Part shown: positions 1 through 6,338 of the stretch, in pieces
Position numbering within the stretch: position 1 is the first letter of the stretch
How the letters are laid out: the number at the start of each line of letters is the position of its first letter
Assembly: GCA_023424275.1 (NCBI GenBank)
Contig: JAFAED010000379.1
Span: 1-16,514, forward strand
DNA from: Pseudomonadota bacterium
GTDB taxonomy: Bacteria; Pseudomonadota; Alphaproteobacteria; Sphingomonadales; Sphingomonadaceae
DNA: 16,514 nucleotides
Direction of reading: 5' to 3'
Position numbers and translations under genes: made by a program
The notes under the pieces: generated by a model
Database searches by the model: none
What the model was told of the DNA's origin: nothing
What the model saw: the letters and a program-made list of their open reading frames with translations, nothing else

Positions 1-30
1 ACCGGCGAGACCGGCGAGGCGGCACTCTAA
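1..30 (+). CDS. glnK: PII nitrogen regulatory protein, C-terminal end only (partial)
   Basis: The first bases, read in frame 1, give TGETGEAAL followed by TAA at 28-30. This is the usual ending of PII proteins (GlnB/GlnK), whose C-termini commonly read R-T-G-E-x-G-E-A-A-[LI]. The ammonium channel gene follows at once, the standard glnK-amtB arrangement in which GlnK binds the channel and closes it when nitrogen is plentiful. Only nine codons are visible, so the call rests on this short match plus the neighbour. glnK rather than glnB is inferred from the linkage to amtB. Confidence 0.75.
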   Translation, partial: TGETGEAAL

Positions 31-47
31 TGACAAAGGGGGAAAAG

Positions 48-1385
48 ATGACGTTCGCAAAGAAAATTGCGGCGACCGCCGGGGCCGCCGGCCTCTCGCT
101 GTTCGCCGCGCTGCCCGCCTGGGCACAGGAAGCCGCCGCAGCCGCTCCCGAACCCGTGGTCGACAAGGGCGACACCGCCTGGATGATGACCTCGACCGTG
201 CTCGTGCTGCTGATGATCCTGCCGGGCCTCGCGCTCTTCTACGGCGGTCTTACCCGCACCAAGAACATGCTGTCGACGATGACGCAGATCGGCGCCGCCG
301 CCTGCCTCGCGATGATTATATGGGTCGTCTACGGTTACGGCCTCGCCTTCGGGCCCGAGGGCAACGCCTTCATCGCCTGGGGCAAGTTCTTCCTCGCTGG
401 CGTCACGCCTGACAGCCTTGCCGACACGTTCAGCGACGGCTTCAAGCTGCCCGAATATGTGTTCATCAGCTTCCAGATGACCTTTGCCGCGATCACCCTC
501 GCGCTGGTCCTCGGTTCGGTCGTCGAACGCATGAAATTCGCGGCAGTGATGGTGTTCGGCGCCGTCTGGCTGACCATCGTCTATTTCCCGATCGCGCATA
601 TGGTGTGGGCGGCCGGCGGCCTCTTCTTCGAAATGGGCGCGCTCGATTTCGCCGGCGGTACCGTCGTGCACATCAATGCCGGTGTCTCGGCGCTCGTTGC
701 CGCGATGATCCTCGGCAAGCGCATCGGTTACCAGAAGGAAATCATGGCGCCGCACTCGCTGACCCTCACAATGGTCGGCACCGGCATGCTGTGGGTCGGC
801 TGGTTCGGTTTCAACGCTGGCTCGGCGCTCGAAGCCAATGGCTCGGCCGCGCTCGCGATGATCAACACGTTCGTCGCCACCGCATCGGCCGGTCTGGCCT
901 GGATGCTCGCCGAAAAGCTTGCCGGCCACAAACCGTCGGCTCTCGGCTTCTGCTCGGGCATCATCGCCGGCCTCGTCGCGGTGACCCCGGCGGCGGGCAA
1001 TTCGGGGCCCTTCGGCGCCATCGTCCTCGGAGCGGTCGCCTCGCTGATCGCCTTCTACGCCGCGACCGTACTCAAGCCCAAGCTTGGCTATGACGACTCG
1101 CTCGACGCCTTCGGCATCCACGGCGTCGGCGGCATCGTCGGCGCGATCGGTACCGGCATCGTCTATGCCCCCAGCCTCGGCGGCCCGGGCGGCGAAGACT
1201 TCGCCATGGGTCCGCAGCTCGTGACCCAGATCTCGGCCGTCGCGGCGACGATCGTCTGGGCCACCATCGGCACCGTGATCGCCATGTACGTCGCCAAGCT
1301 CCTCACCGGCCTCCGGGTTTCGGAAGAGGTCGAACGCGAAGGCCTCGACCTCGGCGAGCATGGCGAGCGCGCCTACAACTACTGA
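48..1385 (+). CDS. amtB: Ammonium transporter (Amt family), 445 aa
   Basis: This inner-membrane channel takes up ammonium/ammonia. The N-terminus is a signal peptide with a likely AWA|QE cleavage after residue 26. The mature protein then opens with the family's first helix around DKGDTAWMM and FYGGLTRTKN, and about eleven membrane spans follow. The twin pore histidines are present: H208 in VVHINAG and H358 in GIHGVGG. The phenylalanine-gate segment (FQMTFAAIT) and the cytoplasmic tail GLRVSEEVEREGLDL, contacted by PII proteins, are intact. I chose the ATG at 48 because AAGGGGG at 36-42 lies five bases before it. An upstream in-frame ATG at 30 overlaps the glnK stop, adds six residues and lacks a good ribosome site. 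The gene is probably cotranscribed with glnK and under nitrogen control, though that promoter is outside the window. A strong terminator follows at 1475-1503. Confidence 0.96.
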   Translation: MTFAKKIAATAGAAGLSLFAALPAWAQEAAAAAPEPVVDKGDTAWMMTSTVLVLLMILPGLALFYGGLTRTKNMLSTMTQIGAAACLAMIIWVVYGYGLAFGPEGNAFIAWGKFFLAGVTPDSLADTFSDGFKLPEYVFISFQMTFAAITLALVLGSVVERMKFAAVMVFGAVWLTIVYFPIAHMVWAAGGLFFEMGALDFAGGTVVHINAGVSALVAAMILGKRIGYQKEIMAPHSLTLTMVGTGMLWVGWFGFNAGSALEANGSAALAMINTFVATASAGLAWMLAEKLAGHKPSALGFCSGIIAGLVAVTPAAGNSGPFGAIVLGAVASLIAFYAATVLKPKLGYDDSLDAFGIHGVGGIVGAIGTGIVYAPSLGGPGGEDFAMGPQLVTQISAVAATIVWATIGTVIAMYVAKLLTGLRVSEEVEREGLDLGEHGERAYNY

Positions 1386-1629
1386 TCAACGAGACAGGAT
1401 ACCCGTCGCCGCACGCTCTCTCCTTTCAAAACGGCGGCGGCGGGATCCTACCCAGGTTCCTCCTGCGAACCACTGGCCGGGGCCTCGCCCCGGCCTTTTT
1501 TTTACCGTGACACCGATGCAACAGCGGGAGAGATTTTTCGCCCGCGTCGCTCTTCATGCAACCTTTACCCAGTCGGCGCACTCCTCTGCCAGACCGGTCA
1601 AAGAGCCGGCTTTCAGGAGGAGAAAAAGG
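1386..1629 (+). promoter_or_regulatory. Leader and presumed promoter region of the TonB-dependent receptor
   Basis: This 244-bp gap holds the amtB terminator and then about 125 bp of leader. In the leader, ATGCAAC occurs twice as a direct repeat (near 1516 and 1556), and GCGGG (1523-1527) faces CCCGC (1540-1544) across a 12-base loop. AGGAGG at 1615-1620 lies nine bases before the ATG at 1630 and sets the receptor start. I see no convincing -35/-10 pair and no recognisable Fur box or riboswitch. Confidence 0.4.
1475..1503 (+). terminator. Intrinsic terminator of glnK-amtB
   Basis: A perfect 9-bp stem, GGCCGGGGC (1475-1483) and GCCCCGGCC (1487-1495), has a CTC loop and is followed directly by eight T (1496-1503). 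It lies about 90 bp after the amtB stop and insulates the receptor gene downstream. Confidence 0.93.
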
Positions 1630-4068
1630 ATGCTTGCACGTTCACATATGCTGGCGGGCCTGTCGTTGATCGCTCTGGCTACGACCAGCCCCGCAACGGC
1701 ACAGGAAACGCCTACCGACAGCTTCGACGGAAACGAGATTATCGTCACCGCGACGAAGCGCGACGCCAGCCTGCAGGACGTTCCCTTCTCGATCAACGCG
1801 CAGACCGAAAGGGCCATCGAGCGCGCGAATGCGAGCACGGTCGAGGATCTGTCGCGTAACGTTGCGGGCCTGACCGTGCAGAATCTGGGGCCCGGCCAGA
1901 GCCAGGTGTCGGTGCGCGGCGTGTCTGCGGGCCAGATCGCGCGCGACCAGCCGGGCGTCAAGGAACAGGTCGGCGTCTATCTCGATGAATCGGTCGTTTC
2001 GCTGTCGCTCTTTACCCCCGATCTCGATCTGTTCGACCTGAACCGTGTCGAGACGCTGCGCGGACCGCAAGGCACGCTGTTCGGCTCGGGGTCGGTCGGC
2101 GGCACGCTCCGCTACATCACCAACCAGCCGAATCCCGACCGCGTCGAGGGCAAGGTCGAAGGCAATGTGAACCTGGTCGACGGCGATGATTTCGGCGGTC
2201 ACCTCAAGGGTGCGATCAACCTGCCGCTCGGCGAAAATGCCGCGGTTCGCGCGGTCGGTTATTACACGCGCTATGGCGGATTCATCAACGCGCTGCGCGA
2301 AGGCGGCGGCGTCAGCGAGGACGTCAACAGCGGCGAACGTTATGGCGGGCGCATCGCAATCCGGCTTGAGCCCACCGAAAATTTCTCGATCACGCCGCGC
2401 TTCCTCTATCAAAAGGTCACGACCGACGGCTTCAATCGGCAAGAGGTCTATAATCTTTACGCCAATCAATTCACGACGACGCGACCGCAAGTCGCATTCA
2501 AGGAACGCGAGCAATATCTGCTGCTCGACGAAGCCTTCAAGGACGAGGTCAAGCTCGCCGACCTGACGATGAATTTCTCGGGCGACGTCGTCGGGGTTAC
2601 ATCGGTCACGACCTACACCGATCGCGATATCCTGGTCAGCCGCGACGCGAGCGCCCTGACCGGCAGCGTGTCGTCCGACCTTGGCTTTCCCGACGCGGGC
2701 ATCCTGTTGCCGTCCAATCTCGTCGACACGACCGGGGTCAAACAATTCACGCAAGAGGTGCGCCTGAATTCGACGGGGTCCGGTCCCTTCCAATGGCTGA
2801 TCGGCGGCTATTACGCCAACGTCAAACGCGACTATACCCAGCGCCTGCCGACACCAGGTTACGACGCCTTTACCAACCAGTTCTTCATCAATGCCTGCAA
2901 TGCCGATCCCGACGATTGCGGGCCCGGCGGCGTGCCGCTTACCGCGGCCGATATCGCCAACGGCTTCGGCCCCGATTCGCCTTACAACGCCGACATTCCC
3001 TATGATCTGTCGCAGATCGCGATCTTCGGCGAGGTCAGCTACGACTTCACCGACCGGCTGACCGCGACGGTCGGCGGGCGCTATTATGCGTTCGACGAAA
3101 GCCGCCGCTTCGTGTCGGGCGGGTTGTTCCCCAACGGCGACAATGCCCGCGACAAGACCTCGTCGAGCGGATTCTCGCCGCGCCTGCTGCTCAGCTACGA
3201 CGTCGCCGACGGCATCACGCTCAACGCGCAAGCGTCGAAAGGCTTCCGCCTCGGCGGGGTCAACGATCCGCTCAATCTGCCGCTCTGCGATGGGGGCAAT
3301 CCGGGTGGCCCCGATGCGGAGACCTTCGGCGGCCGGCCGCGCTACGACGACGAGACGCTGTGGAACTATGAAGGCGGGGTGAAGGCTCAGTTCGGCGGCA
3401 TCACCTTCAATGCGGCGGGCTTCTACACCAAGATCAACAATCTTCAGGTCACCGCCGATGCCGGCAGCTGCTCGTCGCGAATCGTGTTCAATGCCGACGC
3501 GCATACGATGGGGCTCGAATTCGAGCTGTCGGCCAGCCCCGTCACGGGGCTCGATCTCGGCCTGTCGGGCAGTTATGTCGAAGCCGAGTTCGATTCGACG
3601 CTCACGCGCCCGAACGGAACGGTGATCGAGGGAATACGTAACGGCAACCGCCTGCCCTCGGTACCGAAGTTCCAGATGGCGGCGAACGCGACCTACAGCT
3701 TCCCGATCGACGCAGCGGGGAACAGCAACGCCTTCGTCACCGCGTCGTTCCAGCATGTCGGCAGCCGCTACACCCAGCCGGGCGATCAGGAGAATAATCC
3801 GCGGACCTTCGAGCATGGCTTCACCTTCGGCGGTGCGCCGATCGGTTCGGCGACGACGCTCGACCTGAAGCTTCCCGATTATCAGCTGGTCAATATTGGC
3901 GCGGGAATCGAGTTTCCGAACGAACTCGAAATTTCGGTCTATGTGAACAACCTGCTCGACGAAAATGCGCTGCTTGCCTTCGACCGCGAACGGGGCGGGC
4001 GCGCGCGGCTCGGCTTTGCAACGAACCAGCCGCGGACCTTCGGCGTCACGGTGCGCAAGGGCTTTTGA
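1630..4068 (+). CDS. TonB-dependent outer-membrane receptor, 812 aa, substrate unknown
   Basis: This is a 22-stranded outer-membrane barrel with an N-terminal plug, energised by TonB-ExbB-ExbD to import a scarce ligand. A signal peptide ends around TATA|QE (residue 24). A TonB box EIIVTAT follows at about 36-42, then the plug, including VRGVS and the hallmark RVETLRGPQGTLFGSGS around residue 140. The barrel fills the rest and ends with an aromatic residue (VRKGF), the normal outer-membrane insertion signal. The reading frame is open back to 1360, but AGGAGG at 1615-1620 and the signal peptide fix the start at 1630. Extracellular loops include an Asp/Cys-rich stretch (NACNADPDDCGPGG) and a second Cys pair region (LCDGG, AGSCSS). 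Sphingomonads carry dozens of such receptors, so neither the neighbours nor the sequence reveals the ligand, and a siderophore role should not be assumed. Confidence 0.94.
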   Translation: MLARSHMLAGLSLIALATTSPATAQETPTDSFDGNEIIVTATKRDASLQDVPFSINAQTERAIERANASTVEDLSRNVAGLTVQNLGPGQSQVSVRGVSAGQIARDQPGVKEQVGVYLDESVVSLSLFTPDLDLFDLNRVETLRGPQGTLFGSGSVGGTLRYITNQPNPDRVEGKVEGNVNLVDGDDFGGHLKGAINLPLGENAAVRAVGYYTRYGGFINALREGGGVSEDVNSGERYGGRIAIRLEPTENFSITPRFLYQKVTTDGFNRQEVYNLYANQFTTTRPQVAFKEREQYLLLDEAFKDEVKLADLTMNFSGDVVGVTSVTTYTDRDILVSRDASALTGSVSSDLGFPDAGILLPSNLVDTTGVKQFTQEVRLNSTGSGPFQWLIGGYYANVKRDYTQRLPTPGYDAFTNQFFINACNADPDDCGPGGVPLTAADIANGFGPDSPYNADIPYDLSQIAIFGEVSYDFTDRLTATVGGRYYAFDESRRFVSGGLFPNGDNARDKTSSSGFSPRLLLSYDVADGITLNAQASKGFRLGGVNDPLNLPLCDGGNPGGPDAETFGGRPRYDDETLWNYEGGVKAQFGGITFNAAGFYTKINNLQVTADAGSCSSRIVFNADAHTMGLEFELSASPVTGLDLGLSGSYVEAEFDSTLTRPNGTVIEGIRNGNRLPSVPKFQMAANATYSFPIDAAGNSNAFVTASFQHVGSRYTQPGDQENNPRTFEHGFTFGGAPIGSATTLDLKLPDYQLVNIGAGIEFPNELEISVYVNNLLDENALLAFDRERGGRARLGFATNQPRTFGVTVRKGF

Positions 4069-4189
4069 TCGCGAAGGGGGCCGATCCGACCGCAACCGGT
4101 CCCTATTTTTGCTGCATGCCGCGATGCACAAAAACCGGGCACGCCTGCCACTAATTTAGGCCTTTTCAACGTGACATTAATATGGCATT

Positions 4190-4263
4190 CATTGCGTCAA
4201 CAGTTTCAGGAGGGGAGAGCCTGAAAGGCTGGGCCGGGACGCAAGTCCCGGCCCTCTTTTTTT
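4190..4263 (+). ncRNA. Candidate short structured RNA ending in a terminator
   Basis: Between the receptor stop and the terminator lies a compact structured block. TTTCAGG (4204-4210) pairs with CCTGAAA (4220-4226) around a purine loop AGGGGAGAG. The GC-rich terminator hairpin follows five bases later. A weak -10-like TAATAT sits at 4178-4183 with only a poor -35 (TTTAGG, 4155-4160), so a start near 4190 is a guess. It could equally be just the receptor's 3' untranslated region. No known RNA family was recognised. Confidence 0.3.
4231..4263 (+). terminator. Intrinsic terminator downstream of the receptor
   Basis: A perfect 10-bp stem, GGGCCGGGAC (4231-4240) and GTCCCGGCCC (4245-4254), is closed by a GCAA tetraloop and followed by TCTTTTTTT (4255-4263). 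It works on the plus strand. The minus strand has no T tract here. Confidence 0.93.
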
Positions 4264-4299
4264 GTGCGCAGCACGCACACTTTCCAAAAAGCCCCGATT

Positions 4300-4673
4300 T
4301 TAGCCGTTGTTGCAGAGATAGTGCAGCATGGCGAACACGCGCCAGCCGCCGTCGCCCTGCAAGAGCGAATCGCTGTGGACCGTCCGATCGGGCATCTCCA
4401 ACCGATAGGTCGACCTGCCGATTTCGACGTCGATGCTCCCCCCAATTCACGGTCCATTCGCGCGCGCCGATCCGCCCCGCGAACGGACGCACCCGGCCAT
4501 GACTGTCGGTCCAGTTTCCCCGCACGCACCCCGCACCGTCGGCCCGGTAAGGTCCCTCCGCCGAATAGGCTGCGGCCGGCGTGCCGGCGATAGATGAGCC
4601 ACGCAGCACGCGACGGAATCTCGGCGGGCGCAACCGGTGCAAGCAGCGCCGCAGCCCATCAGGGCGATATCAT
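4300..4673 (-). pseudogene. Disrupted small secreted-protein gene with two frameshifts and an early stop
   Basis: Coherent protein sequence on the minus strand moves through all three frames. An ATG at 4671-4673 overlaps the stop of the upstream VOC gene (ATGA). It reads MISP, then TGA (4659-4661), then a signal-peptide-like WAAALLAPVAPAEIPS and WLIYRRHAGRSLFG. At 4554-4562 (GGCGGAGGG) one surplus base would shift the reading to EGPYRADGAGCVRGNWTDSH and on to EWTVNWG. At 4438-4443 a run of six G would shift again to SIDVEIGRSTYRLEM and finally GGWRVFAMLHYLCNNG with TAA at 4300-4302. Removing one G at each site joins the parts into about 120 residues with sensible composition. No single frame gives a plausible protein, and I know no name for the family. 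Either the gene is decaying or the sequence has homopolymer errors. It was probably the second gene of an operon with the VOC gene. Confidence 0.6.
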
Positions 4674-5044
4674 GCCGTCATTTCGGACTGCGAAAACATG
4701 AAGGCATTGCCGTCGGGATCGTAAAAGGTGATCAGCTTCACCAGCCCTGGGACATGCTGGATATCGCCGTCCTGCCGTACGCCTTCGGCATCGAGATGCG
4801 CCTTGGCCTGAACGATGTCGGCCACCTCGAACACATTGGTCGCGCCGCCGCCCTGCACCACGGTCTCGACCTGGCTCAGGCCGATATTGACCCCCGCCAT
4901 CGGCGTCTTCAGCTCGCACCAGCCGATCTCGTCGGCGCGGTAGAGCAACTCGCACGACATCACTCGCTCATACCATGCGATCGATGCGGTCATGTCCTTC
5001 ACGCCCATCGAGCAGGTGAGTTCGGACCCGATCTGAAGCGCCAT
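4670..5044 (-). CDS. VOC-superfamily (glyoxalase/bleomycin-resistance fold) protein, 124 aa
   Basis: The length and pattern fit one VOC domain made of two beta-alpha-beta-beta-beta modules. The first module contains MGVKDMTASIAWYERVM and the second runs through FEVADIVQAKAHLDAEG to the typical ending FYDPDGNAFMFSQ. VOC proteins include glyoxalases, dioxygenases and drug-binding proteins. The positions that usually hold metal ligands (His/Glu in the first and last strands) carry Thr/Ser and Ser/Gln here, so a binding or isomerase-like role is as likely as a metal enzyme. GGGAGG lies seven bases before the ATG at 5044. The gene is divergent from a HxlR-like regulator at 5142, a common pairing for VOC genes, and its stop overlaps the start of the disrupted gene downstream. 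The substrate is unknown. Confidence 0.88.
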   Translation of the reverse strand: MALQIGSELTCSMGVKDMTASIAWYERVMSCELLYRADEIGWCELKTPMAGVNIGLSQVETVVQGGGATNVFEVADIVQAKAHLDAEGVRQDGDIQHVPGLVKLITFYDPDGNAFMFSQSEMTA

Positions 5045-5141
5045 GCCATTCCTCCCTGATATACAAGGCGGCCGGCCATGGCGGGAATCGCCCGGCCCGG
5101 GCCGCTTGCTTATACGGTCTGGTTTGTATAGTTAGTTGTAA
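5045..5141. promoter_or_regulatory. Divergent promoter region with paired TATACAA/TTGTATA boxes
   Basis: The 97-bp gap between the divergent VOC and regulator genes contains TATACAA at 5060-5066 and its exact reverse complement TTGTATA at 5124-5130. Each box therefore has the same orientation relative to the gene it flanks. On the regulator side, TTGTA recurs at 5136-5140, twelve bases after the first. A -10-like TATAGT (5127-5132) overlaps the box, with TTGCTT at 5106-5111 as a possible -35 at a short 15-bp spacing. This layout suggests that one regulator represses both genes. Binding is inferred. Confidence 0.5.
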
Positions 5142-5681
5142 ATGCGGTCAACTATCCCCGACGCCCTGCTCGTTCAGCTAGGCAGCCATCGCTGGCTGAT
5201 CCCGCTGCTCGCCGATCTGGCGGCGCATCGAGGTGCGCGCTTCGTCGAACTGGTTCACCGGCTCGGCCTCTCGCGCGACAGCCTGACCCGCACGCTCGAG
5301 GCCGCGCGAACGACGGGCTGGGTGCAGCGCAACCCCGGTCACGGCCACCCGCTCCGTCCCGAATATATCCTTACCGAACAGGGACAGGCGGCGGCGGCGC
5401 GCGCAGCGACGATCACCGGGGCGCAAGATGCGATCGGCCTGCCTCCGGGGGCCGCGACGCGCTGGGGCCTGCCGCTCGTTGCAGGAATCGGCGCGGGATA
5501 CGACCGCTTCAACCTCCTGTCGCGCCGCCTCGCCCCGGCGAGCCCCCGCGCCCTGTCCCAGGGCCTCACGGCGCTGGGACGGCATGGGCTGATCACGCGC
5601 ACCATCGTCGACGCCCGCCCGCCGGCAAGCGTCTATGGCCTCACGCCAAGCGGCGAAACGCTGGCCGCTGCCTGTCTATAG
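5142..5681 (+). CDS. Transcriptional regulator with two tandem HxlR-like winged-helix units, 179 aa
   Basis: The protein is a near-duplicate of one HxlR-type DNA-binding unit. Unit 1 spans about residues 12-85 and unit 2 about 102-176. Anchor residues recur 90 positions apart: RW at 17-18 and 107-108, L48/L138, L52/L142, G59/G149, R63/R153, Y75/Y165, LT at 77-78 and 167-168, and G81/G171. The RF pair (33-34 and 122-123) is off by one. Unit 2 is closer to classical HxlR (RFNLLSRRL, HGLITRTI, PPASVYGLTPSGETL). HxlR proteins normally have one such domain and act as dimers, so this looks like a single-chain pseudo-dimer. There is no Shine-Dalgarno sequence before the ATG at 5142 and the -10-like box is close, so the message may be leaderless. 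It probably regulates itself and the divergent VOC gene. No cysteine typical of redox-sensing HxlR members is seen in the DNA-binding core. Confidence 0.85.
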   Translation: MRSTIPDALLVQLGSHRWLIPLLADLAAHRGARFVELVHRLGLSRDSLTRTLEAARTTGWVQRNPGHGHPLRPEYILTEQGQAAAARAATITGAQDAIGLPPGAATRWGLPLVAGIGAGYDRFNLLSRRLAPASPRALSQGLTALGRHGLITRTIVDARPPASVYGLTPSGETLAAACL

Positions 5682-5698
5682 GGTGATCCGCATCGACG

Positions 5699-6268
5699 TC
5701 AGCCGCCGCAATCCCCGACGCGCTTGGCGGAAAGCGAGAATTCGACCTTCTCCATCATCTTCGCGGTCCGTTTCAGCCCATCGGCGGTCGCGGGATCGAC
5801 ATTTGCCATCGAGGATTCGGGAAGATCGATCCTGATCCTGCCCTTCAGTTCGACCGCGTCGGCCGCAATCGCGCCCTGATAATCGACGCCCATCGATCCG
5901 CCCGGCATGCGCTGCGGGTCGGTCTGGCACGAATAGGTTCCGCCGATCAGATTGCCCTGCCGCTCCTTCGCGTCGATCGAGCAATCCTGTTCCCTGCCGA
6001 AGCCCAGATAGCGGCGCACGAGCCCGGTCGGAAAGCTGTCCGCGTCGCGCGACGAAACGCAGATGCGATCGTCGACCTTGCCCGGCCCATCATTCTGCTG
6101 AAAGCCACCGAGCATCCCCACACGACCCGACATGGTGACATGATATTCGCCCGGCGCGAGTTCGACGGGCTCTTCCTTCGCCGGGTCGCGCGCTGCGGTG
6201 CAGCCGGCGAGCGAAAGGAAGAATGTGGCCGAAATACCGGCGGACCGAAACAGCGAACTGGTTGTCAT
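5699..6268 (-). CDS. DUF3617-like lipoprotein, 189 aa
   Basis: A signal peptide with lipobox LAGC puts the lipid-modified cysteine at residue 23, so the protein should be membrane-anchored in the periplasm. The body opens with GEYHVTMSG and contains a paired-cysteine pattern (ICVSS, DCSID, YSCQT, GDCGG). Together with the length, this fits DUF3617 proteins, which are common in sphingomonads and have no established function. AAGGGGG lies about six bases ahead of the ATG at 6268. The stop lies 17 bp from the tail-to-tail regulator gene. The GMC oxidoreductase gene ends 70 bp upstream on the same strand, so the two may share a transcript. The family assignment is from pattern memory and moderately sure. 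The lipoprotein call is firm. Confidence 0.78.
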   Translation of the reverse strand: MTTSSLFRSAGISATFFLSLAGCTAARDPAKEEPVELAPGEYHVTMSGRVGMLGGFQQNDGPGKVDDRICVSSRDADSFPTGLVRRYLGFGREQDCSIDAKERQGNLIGGTYSCQTDPQRMPGGSMGVDYQGAIAADAVELKGRIRIDLPESSMANVDPATADGLKRTAKMMEKVEFSLSAKRVGDCGG

Positions 6269-6338
6269 GAAGCCCCCTTGATGCAGGCGACCGGCATATC
6301 GCGGTTGGTTGAGGATCGGGTTAATCGGCCTCTCCGCG

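Noticed and set aside
27-1361. A 444-codon minus-strand open frame opposite amtB
   Set aside because: It has charged, His/Gly/Arg-rich composition and no motif, and is an antisense shadow of the ammonium channel.
1360-1629. A 90-codon upstream extension of the receptor reading frame
   Set aside because: It would run through the amtB stop region and the terminator at 1475-1503. The ribosome site and signal peptide place the start at 1630.
1642-4131. An 829-codon minus-strand open frame opposite the TonB-dependent receptor
   Set aside because: It has Arg/Asp/Glu-rich low-information sequence with no recognisable motif, opposite a receptor with full family hallmarks.
4264-4593. Several overlapping open frames on both strands around the disrupted gene
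   Set aside because: Each taken alone gives implausible protein. Only joining three minus-strand frames gives coherent sequence, so they are reported as one pseudogene.
4637-5059. A 140-codon plus-strand open frame opposite the VOC gene
   Set aside because: The minus-strand VOC protein has a fold-typical pattern and a proper ribosome site, whereas the plus-strand frame has neither.
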